Of a stretch of DNA of 64,000 nt, positions 20,301 to 25,584 are shown one piece after another. A program made the position numbers and the translations under genes. Below the pieces are notes generated by a model, which saw only the letters and a program-made list of their open reading frames with translations, did no database searches and was not told where the DNA came from. Location of the stretch: NCBI RefSeq assembly GCF_000428145.1, contig NZ_ATZJ01000011.1:1-64000 (forward strand), written 5' to 3'. Within the stretch, counting starts at the first letter, position 1, and each line of letters starts with the position of its first letter. Origin of the DNA: Chitinilyticum litopenaei DSM 21440 (lineage in GTDB: Bacteria; Pseudomonadota; Gammaproteobacteria; Burkholderiales; Chitinibacteraceae).

Positions 20301-20469
20301 GATCAAAAAGGCGCGCGACGCGATCAAGGCCTACAACGGCAAGCACGACTATAGCCGCGACAAGGTGGATGGCCGCGACGTGCGCGCGGCCATGAGTCGT
20401 TCAGGTCGGCAGGATCGTTATGAGGAGCGTAGGGCTATGCGCGCCATCGCGCGAGAAGCGCAGGAATAG
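11386..20469 (+). CDS. Giant phage polyvalent protein with zincin-like motif and PLxRFG-like region (3,027 aa)
   Basis: One continuous frame of 9.1 kb, starting ATG 11386 after a GAGAG site. Residues about 100-345 carry several Gly/Ala-rich hydrophobic segments. Around 1288-1395 (GIPVIAADGRAIVVSWQGIKHNL, later VLYDVTLVVREH) there is a nuclease-like module resembling the PBECR class of polyvalent proteins. At 1632-1639 HETLGHHG marks a zincin-like peptidase motif. Residues 2296-2305 read YFPLGRAGDY, a variant of the PLxRFG signature. Hydrophobic segments follow near 2480 and 2715. Such giant proteins are packaged with DNA and enter the cell to counter host defences or aid ejection. The domain names are by motif only. 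Confidence 0.7.
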   Translation: MTRRQVTPTFEDYAAVLGVSAAPAGNANLNPVEVERMAGDMPSYYTRPANQPPADPAALALFRKWQTSSARADYPNFEDFAAARDQRAREAAMLRTAEGNKGLLGRAAEAVGEVIGGPGRTLLNQIGGQSRDMGTQVVAGIGALGAGINRLAGDLTGIDYLQQIGAQGQQQMNQAMADAQWQGGKDSEVWQGVQSFARQSPGLLATAISGGAASPMIAYGMGTSGFDKYGESRDTGRSVLESIVIGGQHAMTEGLTEKIAAQGVANYIGKRSGLGGLLASQLTDIPGEMTAAAVQGLVDQGEGMGGRRAGDWQQYADKLPDDLRAAAIGSVVGSGLNAGAASMLRNPRELVDAASLSLALNLGRPTASSSDSLIDAAAAPVTPVISPSALAGIGLPPSGEMDAARAAAAAEAAPAQTALMPWAEPQSNARSGEYIPAGAGDPLRRDTAWTTDAQGVAREAEAPRQSVEPVLALPDHSGTMYGDQRGNLSGNPTDLNPDTQRRNRIAELEKARDGVLAWFNKVESNSSPERIEAFRRDPAYARAQGIYADAVAQLRELQGEQPTADRIQAEPNERRAWREDVSSANLAAQAGVNPEEMGRTREQVQWARDNAQRMQWENVPAEDDSAIRARVAEQMQAESALSQTANAGPTNVQGMSEQMADTDAAVTMPNSSSGQSQFDVTHAADAAIAAPENSKIRNAWNAAHFDSDGDRIRHDHFEAWYEAGGVTPEVGGQYDAHGIAKGNQLGALLNLLTSGINNTRRFDTAPLTSGSGTGAGLGTASGGAYKDGAFIVLGPRGGNLTRDGIHTVLVADGVANTIPALQERFPTVRFVPYSQAQQVLSKDAATSNTQQAPQAAPAQEFAPATKQAPAADQAKTTAAIQPSGTLDIRPASHEEAQAIAARLKDLGIKAVTGKGAKPLVRVGKSQAKEALPNVPVQTEQHHDATISEMADGRWRLNVRNGSSVETHPSRDAALMAYQQGYARVGNDNQGVQGDTGSAVHIEGKQIEVASAAVMQKSVATGAKRLKDSSRADVLIEGLRQVDEAQAAAPSLQNMNKEDWSKHAPAARAEAMRRATAAYRQAYGDAAYVTIDIPGDGKFKVLNTQEHLADFRKKFDAANRSSLNASAPNRRVPPDVTAKTAPGVVKGFVDAVKQDEQERARLDVSASKARSAGDGDTAHALNADALAFLHEQTNDLGNAIEVARLHGVDDAALLTKFEQHTGKAYDDWRAEQEATEQSADAIDTSAERADSEAENRQVPVARSDEVPADKADTDAYREAVREIARERYAGKVGIPVIAADGRAIVVSWQGIKHNLNIGQPSWQNALSTLHVEDMLKTAKLIGTEQNRYGKRDPASVSRYQGNINIDGVLYDVTLVVREHNDGNRYYEHMLFDNEESPTGISESSTPASGTSPTQPAVGHEQSIAPAQPEAKPSDSPVAEGKASARTYIKPSSLNEQDHGTAAAIASGRLATYTTQKEQAWQRVKQLRQQIKDGRHDLRVELIRAESDHKDLLRQEAEARELVEKEANKQGLTTYKVKYSATNADTARMRDQPAFRRGMRKESAEIHIENLTQNWANKPPMIVVQDWTDLPIELAGALYRDGATGSYGLYYDGKVYLIASNNASPRQLIFTAIHETLGHHGLRAIYGNRLEKLLARAYDTNAMVKEMADAKGRQHAYKGDDMAESERHALWAEEALADLANLPDWQQMPIVRHIVAQMKAWLRKLGVDIKFSDDDIRLMLANARRHVEGKGKPAGPNGGGVRYNAAKSNRAAEWLSILSRVGKSDTDTSMFQYPTAPKSMQSLADVARVVSDGAVQIGEPIVDKETGDKNYILTMPDGKQAAIVEQTNGHVYVDASQLKSTTSKGSLLYSIVGNYAYNTGKVFAGDPADLSIKALFRRTEQMASLALKFGTTEFLHPHVKQMSPVDGVGYDPVTGMNRHYFWLEEHEQAAKLATPLQWSDNDAENMHNLLETSYANTVALAPEIADVRYDFEHRQFVDGSGKVVTDNDFKRIATNSALSLSRQGMGFLVAAGEAFGTDARTRGLVGSATLKTAALYQTLVEESAGAVAGRSVLDQISRQLRRDGLDPALAGIRYSAPNESSWDAGRAAQDDTRLSDLKRALAQSQESSRWGFAMATRLVPTWHLAKSYADKLPSLMRAIKAQTKQAGLRQQLQAQGDERVKQMRDTRKQHGQKAMDDLADIMNLATVWGVDPALPMPPGMKPAWVNAHAKLQTAFNALPVDVQQLYRDMRDDYKAMAERAHKALVDRINRDLQGGPSAAKLIRQLQDEYDQRTATGVYFPLGRAGDYVVVGNDGNGRVVLHAETQQEAAAQAEYLRNRGYADATFFARDQARKKADVSMELVRGIASAVESQGLPAAAEQQLLDEINQLFIQHLPDAAARKNFLHRAGTPGAGRDAMRNYARVIGNSARMIASLEHGDAINKAMQDAMKEAKATREDERIELQDVVNGLVDRQERAAQAVAPWVMKLNSAGFVFAMGLNLSTGVVNLSQVPTLAYPWLAAKYSTGAAVAELGRAGAQMLRTMRIGKGAEFLMDAGRNPNLAQDERDMLQALEDLGLRDMSAAMDLLRAAQSGQVAATSKIGQGIDRAMLWMGYFMRASEVANRDTVALAAYRLAKKANPQASMESLVDEVTAALKDTQFDYSIENRPTIAQGTLGHVLFLFKNYAFNLVSLQGRMLSQSLSGLTPTERREARRFLTRMTLVQLGLAGMLGAPVALAAAVPGALAGKAIGGRKGMWAGATIGALLMQAFMMGMGADDDEAWDWDKELRQVARDLAKSIGDDAELADVFAKGLPTVIGMDITGRIGMQDLFVRDPGKPGDKMQSKLRDLVFAQTGAVGMFSDRAARALDAAEQGEGFDVVMQALPTFLQNTVKAGRIASSGVRDGKGVQRIGMDGKPVQADFADIVLQAAGFRPADIAREVDFSRDDKTEQTLLGQRKQELLRDLGIATQARDQDAIKKARDAIKAYNGKHDYSRDKVDGRDVRAAMSRSGRQDRYEERRAMRAIAREAQE

Positions 20470-20653
20470 CCTCAAGCAGCCAGGCCAGCATGAAGATCGG
20501 TAGCAGCAAAACACCCATTGCCAGCATGAACGCGGGGAATGCCAGCGCCACAAGCGTTTGCAGCCCTCGAGTCAAAACCCGCATGGGCCAAGAGCCCTGT
20601 CGGTGCAAGTTCTGGTAGACAGCCTCCGCAGGCATAACATCACGTTTTGTCAT
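20435..20653 (-). CDS. Small two-helix membrane protein on the opposite strand (72 aa)
   Basis: It starts MTKRDVMPAEAVYQNLHRQG after an excellent AAGGGA site about 7 bases upstream. One long or two short hydrophobic segments follow (LVALAFPAFMLAMGVLLLPIFM, broken at the Pro), and it ends with a basic tail. It runs against all other phage genes here and overlaps the 3' end of the giant gene by 35 bases. A reverse membrane gene in the late region suggests an accessory function such as superinfection exclusion. Nothing in the sequence proves it. Confidence 0.55.
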   Translation of the reverse strand: MTKRDVMPAEAVYQNLHRQGSWPMRVLTRGLQTLVALAFPAFMLAMGVLLLPIFMLAWLLEAIPALLARWRA

Positions 20654-20720
20654 CGCATTCCCTTGTGATTCATAGGGAATATAAGACTGCGGTCATGTAT
20701 GGGCAAGGAAATCGCAATGC

Positions 20721-20749
20721 GTGGACAAACTGGCGTCGCCATGCTATAT
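20721..20749 (+). promoter_or_regulatory. Candidate phage promoter upstream of the lysis genes
   Basis: TGGACA (20721-20726) and TATATG are separated by 17 bases, and the -10 is preceded by TGC (extended -10). Two terminators lie within 20-70 bases downstream, before the holin. This promoter-then-terminator layout recalls lambda pR'-tR'. Confidence 0.45.
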
Positions 20750-20766
20750 GTTTGTCAAATTACCCC

Positions 20767-20821
20767 AACCCCGCCTTTGCGGGGTTTTTTGTTTTCAAGC
20801 CCGCCGTGTGCGGGCTTTTTT
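20767..20821 (+). terminator. Two tandem intrinsic terminators before the holin
   Basis: First hairpin aaccccgc / gcggggtt with T6 at 20767-20790; second aagcccgc / gcgggctt with T6 at 20797-20821. The holin start follows 17 bases later. Confidence 0.85.
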
Positions 20822-20838
20822 GCGTCTGGAGTCCGCGC

Positions 20839-21069
20839 ATGAAAGAAGAAATCGCATCTGGCGCCGCCGTCGCCTCTGGCATGGTCAAGTCGGCCCCGCC
20901 AGTGGTGGTGACAGGCGCGCTCTACGCCGGCATCGGCGTGCCTGAGCTGATCCAGTACGCCACGCTGTTGTGGCTGCTGTATCAAATGGTTGACGCCGTC
21001 TGGACGCACTGGCCGCGCTGGAAAGAGCGTGCCCGCGCCTTGCGCGCTGCGCTCCGGGGGCGCTCATGA
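20839..21069 (+). CDS. Phage holin (76 aa)
   Basis: The start is ATG 20839 after TCTGGAG; a longer in-frame extension crosses the terminators and is rejected. The protein begins MKEEIASGAAVASGMVKSAP, the usual N-terminus of a small holin family. It has two hydrophobic stretches (PPVVVTGALYAGIGVPEL and IQYATLLWLLYQMVDAVW) and a basic tail. It makes inner-membrane lesions that start lysis. ATGA overlap with the endolysin gene supports the call. Confidence 0.8.
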   Translation: MKEEIASGAAVASGMVKSAPPVVVTGALYAGIGVPELIQYATLLWLLYQMVDAVWTHWPRWKERARALRAALRGRS

Positions 21070-21581
21070 CCGCGCGCCGAGGTGCTGCGGCCCTTGCCCT
21101 GGCCGCGCTGGCGCTCGCTTCCCCGCTGGTGATGAAGTGGGAAGGCAAGCGCAACGCCACCTACATCGACCTGGCAGGCATCCCGACCGCCTGCTATGGC
21201 CAGACGGGTGCCAGGGTGAAAACTGGCCAGCGCTACAGCGATGAAACCTGCAAGCAGTGGCTACAGGAAAGCATGGCCGAGCACTACGCCGGCCTGACCC
21301 GCTGCCTGACCGCCCCGGCGGAAGCGCATCAGCTCGCCGCGCTGACCAGCTGGACCTACAACGTCGGCGTGTCTGCCGCCTGCAAGTCGCAGCTGGTGCG
21401 CAAGGCCAATGCCGGCGACTGGCCCGGCGCGTGTGCCGAGCTCGACAAGTGGGTTTTCGTCAAAGGCCAGCGCGTGCAGGGCCTGGTCAATCGCCGGAAG
21501 GAAGAGCGCGCGCTGTGCGAAGGCCGCATGCGCTCGCTGCCCGCCGATCTGCAGCCGGCCGCCGTGGCCGAATTGCGCTGA
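21066..21581 (+). CDS. SAR endolysin, GH24 lysozyme (171 aa)
   Basis: Residues 7-22 are a weakly hydrophobic Ala/Leu-rich signal-anchor-release segment. The catalytic triad spacing of T4/P21-type lysozymes is intact: E26, eight residues, D35, five residues, T41 (KWEGKRNATYIDLAGIPT). Further motifs are LTSWTYNVG and GLVNRRKEERALC. It cuts peptidoglycan after release from the membrane, which the holin triggers by depolarisation. An intrinsic terminator follows. Confidence 0.9.
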   Translation: MTARRGAAALALAALALASPLVMKWEGKRNATYIDLAGIPTACYGQTGARVKTGQRYSDETCKQWLQESMAEHYAGLTRCLTAPAEAHQLAALTSWTYNVGVSAACKSQLVRKANAGDWPGACAELDKWVFVKGQRVQGLVNRRKEERALCEGRMRSLPADLQPAAVAELR

Positions 21582-21586
21582 AAAGC

Positions 21587-21621
21587 AAAACCCCCGGCTG
21601 TTGACGCAGCGCGGGGGTTTT
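21587..21621 (+). terminator. Intrinsic terminator after endolysin
   Basis: Stem aaacccccg / cgggggttt with a 13-base loop and a T-rich tail, between the endolysin and the spanin genes. Confidence 0.75.
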
Positions 21622-21686
21622 TATCTCCAACCCTTTGAATCGGAAAGGATTGAATCTTGCGTAAGTATAGCAAAGGACTGTTCAAG

Positions 21687-21806
21687 ATGACACGCACTGG
21701 GCTTGAGCTAAACACCGATCTCTCACCTTGGCTGCGCTGGTGTATCGGCATGGCCATTCTCATGCTGGCGGCCACCCCGCTGTTGTATGTGATTCGCTGG
21801 TGGTGA
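21687..21806 (+). CDS. 39-aa single-helix membrane ORF in the lysis cassette
   Basis: Short ORF starting MTRTGLELNTDLSPWLRW with one transmembrane segment (CIGMAILMLAATPLLYVI) and ending RWW. An AAAGGA site lies 8-14 bases upstream. It ends two bases before the Rz start. Small membrane ORFs at this place may act as a second holin, antiholin or membrane effector. Function not recognised. Confidence 0.55.
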   Translation: MTRTGLELNTDLSPWLRWCIGMAILMLAATPLLYVIRWW

Positions 21807-21808
21807 AC

Positions 21809-22153
21809 ATGGATCCCCGCATCTACATTGCTGCTGGCGCACTGGTCGCCAGCGCTGCGCTGGGGGCGGCTGGCGCCTGGCTGGTTCGCGGCTGGCAGAA
21901 GGATGCAAGTCACGCGGTCGAGCAGCGGCAGCTGATCAAGGACAAACACACGCTTGAGTTGGCGCTGGAAAAGCAGAGTGGCGAAATCCGCGCTCAGTCA
22001 GCCGCGGCATCTGCCGCCTCCGCTGCCGGTGAACGCGCCCGCATGGATGCCGACAGCTGGCGCCGGGAGGCGCAGCGCCGGGCAGACCAGATCAAGCGCG
22101 TGCCGGCGGCAAACTGCGATGAACTGCTCGAGAAGATGTGGGGCGCACAATGA
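21809..22153 (+). CDS. Rz-like inner-membrane spanin (114 aa)
   Basis: The start is ATG 21809. One N-terminal membrane segment (IYIAAGALVASAALGAAGAW) is followed by a periplasmic coiled coil (KDKHTLELALEKQSGEIRAQ) and a C-terminus with CDELLEKMW. This is the i-spanin plan. With Rz1 it spans the periplasm and fuses the membranes in the last step of lysis. The Rz1 start overlaps its stop. Confidence 0.8.
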   Translation: MDPRIYIAAGALVASAALGAAGAWLVRGWQKDASHAVEQRQLIKDKHTLELALEKQSGEIRAQSAAASAASAAGERARMDADSWRREAQRRADQIKRVPAANCDELLEKMWGAQ

Positions 22154-22383
22154 GGGCTGTGCTGCTGTGTCTGTTGCTGGTCGGGTGCGCCAGCAGCCCG
22201 CAAGTCATTGATCGCCCGGTGTCCGCGCCATGCCTTGGCCCGGTCGTGGACGAGCCGGCTTGGCGCTGGGGCAACGGCGAGTATCCCGGCCCTGTGGAGG
22301 CTGCGCGGGTGCTGCTGCTGGACCTCAACGACGCAAAGCAGTGGGCGCGCGATGAGCGGGCTAGGGCGGCGGGGTGTCGGTAA
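22150..22383 (+). CDS. Rz1-like outer-membrane spanin lipoprotein (77 aa)
   Basis: MRAVLLCLLLVGC is a lipoprotein signal with lipobox LLVGC, followed by a short Pro-containing periplasmic domain. It overlaps Rz by four bases (ATGA). It is anchored in the outer membrane and pairs with Rz. Its 3' end overlaps a converging small ORF by about 23 bases. Confidence 0.8.
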   Translation: MRAVLLCLLLVGCASSPQVIDRPVSAPCLGPVVDEPAWRWGNGEYPGPVEAARVLLLDLNDAKQWARDERARAAGCR

Positions 22384-22609
22384 GCTTGGATTGGTGTGGG
22401 GAAAAGGTGAGGATGTAGCCGTGTTGGCGGCGCAGCTTGCGCAGTTCGCGCAGGCGCGTGAGGAAGGACGCGGGGCGCTCTACCTCTGCCGGGTGGTCAA
22501 CGATCTGGCCGCCTTTGTAGAGGTAGAGCAGGGGAAGGCCGTCGAACGGGTCGCGGCCGAGAATGGCGGCGTAGTAGCGTCCGTTTTCCGGGTTGCGCCA
22601 GAGCAGCAT
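22361..22609 (-). CDS. Small hypothetical protein at the prophage border (82 aa)
   Basis: The start is set at MLLWRNPENGRYYAAILGRD; an upstream in-frame ATG at 22657 is possible. The MLLW-RNPENGRYY opening and the C-terminal LRKLRRQHGYI recall small WGR-like host proteins, but the WGR core is absent. It converges on Rz1 and overlaps it slightly. It could be phage cargo or a host gene at the integration site. Confidence 0.45.
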   Translation of the reverse strand: MLLWRNPENGRYYAAILGRDPFDGLPLLYLYKGGQIVDHPAEVERPASFLTRLRELRKLRRQHGYILTFSPHQSKLTDTPPP

Positions 22610-22793
22610 GGGCTCACATCCATGTGAAGATGGTCCAAGCATCGCAGAGCCCGGCAAATAGGAACACGGAAGCGTCTTACGGTTTGCGCTTAAACAGGGC
22701 GTGTCACTTATTCGCTGATAACATGTTGATTTATATAGGCGTGATTTTACGTTTTTGTACCTGATTTTCTTGCCGAAAAAACGGGGTAAGTCA

Positions 22794-23309
22794 ATGAATA
22801 ATAAAGGAATTTACTCGGTGCTTTTTGTCTGCACCGGCAACATCTGCCGCAGCCCGACTGCCGACGGTGTGCTGCGCAAGCTGGTGGCCGATGCTGGCCT
22901 GGCGCACGCCATCGAGGTCGATTCGGCCGGCACCTACGACTATCACGTCGGCGAGGCGCCGGACCGCCGGGCCCAGCAGCACGCCAGGAAGCGCGGCTAC
23001 GACCTTTCCGCGCTGGTGGCGCGGCAGATCCATCCTGCCGATTTCAGCCGCTTCGACCTGATCCTGGCGATGGACAACAGCCACATGGCCGTACTGCGCC
23101 GCCATTGCCCGGCGGACGAATTGCCGCGCCTGCAGATGTTCATGAGCTTTGCGCGCCGGCACCGCATCGATGAAGTGCCCGATCCCTATTACGGCGGCGC
23201 CGAGGGTTTCGAGCAGGTGCTCGACATGGTCGAGGACGCCTGCGCGGCGATTCTCGAGCATGCGCGCGAGCAGCTGGCGCAGTGCGAGCAGGCGCGGCGC
23301 GGCGGGTGA
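22794..23309 (+). CDS. Low-molecular-weight protein tyrosine phosphatase (171 aa)
   Basis: The P-loop CTGNICRS (C13 nucleophile, R19) near the N-terminus and the general-acid loop PDPYYGG (Asp in DPYYGG) are both intact, so the enzyme should be active. It removes phosphate from tyrosine in cytoplasmic proteins, in bacteria often BY-kinases, but no kinase or capsule genes are nearby. The start is ATG 22794, as the upstream extension is not conserved-looking. First clear chromosomal gene after the prophage. Confidence 0.92.
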   Translation: MNNKGIYSVLFVCTGNICRSPTADGVLRKLVADAGLAHAIEVDSAGTYDYHVGEAPDRRAQQHARKRGYDLSALVARQIHPADFSRFDLILAMDNSHMAVLRRHCPADELPRLQMFMSFARRHRIDEVPDPYYGGAEGFEQVLDMVEDACAAILEHAREQLAQCEQARRGG

Positions 23310-23371
23310 GGCCGCGATGCGGGATAGCCGCAGTTGGCAGCGTGGCGGGCTGCGGGTATCCTCCGGCTTTT

Positions 23372-23491
23372 GCCCTTCGGGGGAGTAGTCGCCCGCAGTT
23401 CACAGCGGGGGCCGCATCAACAGACTTGCAGCCTGTTTTCCAGCCTGCATGGTGCGGCCAGCCGGTTTTCCGGCCTGACCAGACCCGAGGC
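23372..23491 (+). promoter_or_regulatory. yybP-ykoY manganese riboswitch
   Basis: Three conserved blocks of the family are present in order: GGGGAGTAG after the P1 strand (23377-23388), CATCAACAGACTTGC (23415-23429), and GACCAGACCCGAGG (23477-23490). The P1 ends gcccttcggg and cccgaggc pair. It lies about 75 bases upstream of a TMEM165/GDT1-family gene, the known target in many proteobacteria. Mn2+ binding would switch the gene on. Confidence 0.88.
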
Positions 23492-23564
23492 GTGCAGCCG
23501 CGTTTCCGGGGTGGGGCGTGGTCGTGCGCCTCGTGTTCAACGCCCGCCCCGGAGTACCTCAAAC

Positions 23565-24137
23565 ATGGACGCACTTCTCGTCTCGACCGGCGTGGTCGCC
23601 GTTGCCGAAATCGGCGACAAGACCCAACTGCTGGCTCTCATTCTCGCCGCGCGCTTTCGCCGTCCCTGGCCCATCGTGCTCGGCATCTTCTGTGCGACCG
23701 TCCTCAATCACGCGCTGGCCGGCTGGCTGGGCCAGCTGGTCGCCGGCATGCTCAATCCCGATCTGCTGCGCTGGATCATCGGCATCGGCTTTCTGGCGAT
23801 TGCCGCCTGGGCGCTGATTCCCGATGAGATGGACGACGACGAAGCCCCGATCAAGCCCTATGGCGCGTTTGTCGCCACGCTCGTCGCGTTTTTCATCGCC
23901 GAAATGGGCGACAAGACGCAGGTCGCCACCGTGGCGCTGGCGATCAAGTACCAGCCGCTGTGGCAAGTGGTGCTGGGCACCACCATCGGCATGATGATCG
24001 CCAATGTGCCGGCCGTGTGGCTCGGCAAGTGGATTGCCAGTCACCTGCACCATCTGCGCCTGGTGCGCTTTGTCGCTGCCGCCGTGTTTGCGCTGCTGGG
24101 TCTGCTGGCGATTTTCAACGTCGGGCAGCTGACCTGA
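23565..24137 (+). CDS. TMEM165/GDT1 family cation transporter, probable Mn2+ exporter (190 aa)
   Basis: Two copies of the family signature E-x-G-D-K-T are visible (VAEIGDKTQLLAL near residue 15 and AEMGDKTQVATVAL near 115), each in a hydrophobic three-helix half, about six membrane spans in total. Family members (bacterial MneA, yeast Gdt1) move Mn2+ or Ca2+. A manganese riboswitch in its leader strongly supports export of excess Mn2+. The start is ATG 23565; longer upstream extensions would run into the riboswitch. Confidence 0.88.
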   Translation: MDALLVSTGVVAVAEIGDKTQLLALILAARFRRPWPIVLGIFCATVLNHALAGWLGQLVAGMLNPDLLRWIIGIGFLAIAAWALIPDEMDDDEAPIKPYGAFVATLVAFFIAEMGDKTQVATVALAIKYQPLWQVVLGTTIGMMIANVPAVWLGKWIASHLHHLRLVRFVAAAVFALLGLLAIFNVGQLT

Positions 24138-24188
24138 CATCCCATCGAATTTACAACAAAGGCAGTACTTCGGAAGAGGGGGAGCGAC

Positions 24189-25499
24189 ATGCTCGAAACG
24201 TTTTTCAAACTGAAGGAACACGGTACCGACGTGCGCACCGAAGTGCTCGCCGGCTTTACCACTTTCCTGACGATGGCCTACATCATCTTCGTCAACCCGG
24301 ACATCCTGTCCAAGACCGGCATGGATTTCAATTCGGTCTTTGTGGCGACCTGCCTGGCCGCCGCGCTGGGCACGGCCATCATGGGCCTCGTGGCGAACTA
24401 CCCGATCGCGCTGGCGCCCGGCATGGGGCTCAACGCCTATTTCACCTTTACGGTGGTGATGGGCATGGGCATGAGCTGGCAGACTGCGCTGGGTGCGGTG
24501 TTCATTTCCGGCATCGTCTTTCTCATCGTCAGCCTCTTCAAGGTGCGCGAGGCGCTGGTGAATGCGATCCCGCATTCGCTGAAGCTGGCCATTTCCGCCG
24601 GCGTCGGCATGTTCCTCGCCATCATCGGCCTGAAAAGTGCGGGTGTTGTCGTTGACCATCCGGCCACGCTGGTGACGCTGGGCAATCTGGCCGACCCGAA
24701 GGTGCTGCTGGCGATTTTCGGCTTTTTCCTGATCGTCGCGCTGGAATACCGCAAGGTCACCGGTTCGATCATCATCGGCGTGCTGACCGTGACCGTGCTG
24801 GCCATCGCCTTCGGACTGCAGAAATTCAACGGCGTGTTTGCGCCGATTCCGTCGATGGCGCCGACCTTCCTGCAAATGGATTTCTCCGCATTGCTGAGCC
24901 CGGCCGGGGTATTCAATGGTGCGCTGCTGGGCGTGATTTTCGTGTTTTTCTTTGTCGACCTGTTCGATACCACCGGCACCCTGGTCGGTGTATCGCACCG
25001 TGCGGGCCTCCTGGACAAGGATGGCAAGCTGCCGCGCCTGAAAAAGGCGCTGCTGGCGGATTCGGTCGCCATTACCGCTGGCGCGGCCATGGGTACCTCC
25101 TCGACCACTGCCTATATCGAATCCGCAGCCGGCACCGCCGTGGGCGGGCGCACCGGCCTGACCGCCGTGGTGGTGGCAGGCTTGTTCCTGCTGGCGCTGT
25201 TCCTCTCGCCGCTGGCGGGTTCGGTACCGCCGTACGCCACCGCACCGGCGCTGTGCTATGTCGCCGTTCTGATGACGCGCGGCCTGGCCGAGATCGAATG
25301 GGACGACCTGACCGAATCCGCGCCGGCCGTGATGACGGCCTTCGCCATGCCCTTCACCTTCTCGATTGCCGACGGCATTGCCTTCGGTTTCATCAGCTAT
25401 GTGGTGATCAAGGCGCTGGCCGGCCGCTGGCGCGACCTGAGTCCCGCCGTGGTGATCATTGCCGCGCTGTGGGTGGTCAAGTTCGCGTTTTTCCACTAA
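24189..25499 (+). CDS. AzgA-type purine (adenine/hypoxanthine/guanine) permease, NCS2 family (436 aa)
   Basis: The N-terminus (EVLAGFTTFLTMAYIIFVNP), the PGMGLNAYFTFTVV loop, the DLFDTTGTLVGV motif and the TSSTTAYIESAAG motif are hallmarks of AzgA-like purine:proton symporters. About 12-14 membrane spans, full length. An AGAGGGGGAG site precedes ATG 24189. It is followed by apt, hpt and guaC, which together import and reuse purine bases. Confidence 0.9.
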   Translation: MLETFFKLKEHGTDVRTEVLAGFTTFLTMAYIIFVNPDILSKTGMDFNSVFVATCLAAALGTAIMGLVANYPIALAPGMGLNAYFTFTVVMGMGMSWQTALGAVFISGIVFLIVSLFKVREALVNAIPHSLKLAISAGVGMFLAIIGLKSAGVVVDHPATLVTLGNLADPKVLLAIFGFFLIVALEYRKVTGSIIIGVLTVTVLAIAFGLQKFNGVFAPIPSMAPTFLQMDFSALLSPAGVFNGALLGVIFVFFFVDLFDTTGTLVGVSHRAGLLDKDGKLPRLKKALLADSVAITAGAAMGTSSTTAYIESAAGTAVGGRTGLTAVVVAGLFLLALFLSPLAGSVPPYATAPALCYVAVLMTRGLAEIEWDDLTESAPAVMTAFAMPFTFSIADGIAFGFISYVVIKALAGRWRDLSPAVVIIAALWVVKFAFFH

Positions 25500-25584
25500 T
25501 ACGACTCCACCACATCCGGGCTCTGGAGGGCCGGCCGGGCAACACGCCTGCCGCCTCCCGCCCGGCCTGACGGGATGAACGCCC

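Larger units (their letters stand above)
282..22383 (+). mobile_element. Prophage of a podovirus-like phage, right (late) part
   Basis: A continuous set of head, tail, ejection and lysis genes runs on the plus strand up to Rz1. Portal (probably cut), terminase, replication, immunity and integrase are not visible, so the prophage extends left. The right border is somewhere between the spanins and the phosphatase at 22794. I found no tRNA and no clear att repeat there. Confidence 0.85.

Noticed and set aside
22384..22793. tRNA or att site at the prophage right border
   Set aside because: No cloverleaf arms or direct repeat could be recognised; the left border is outside the window.
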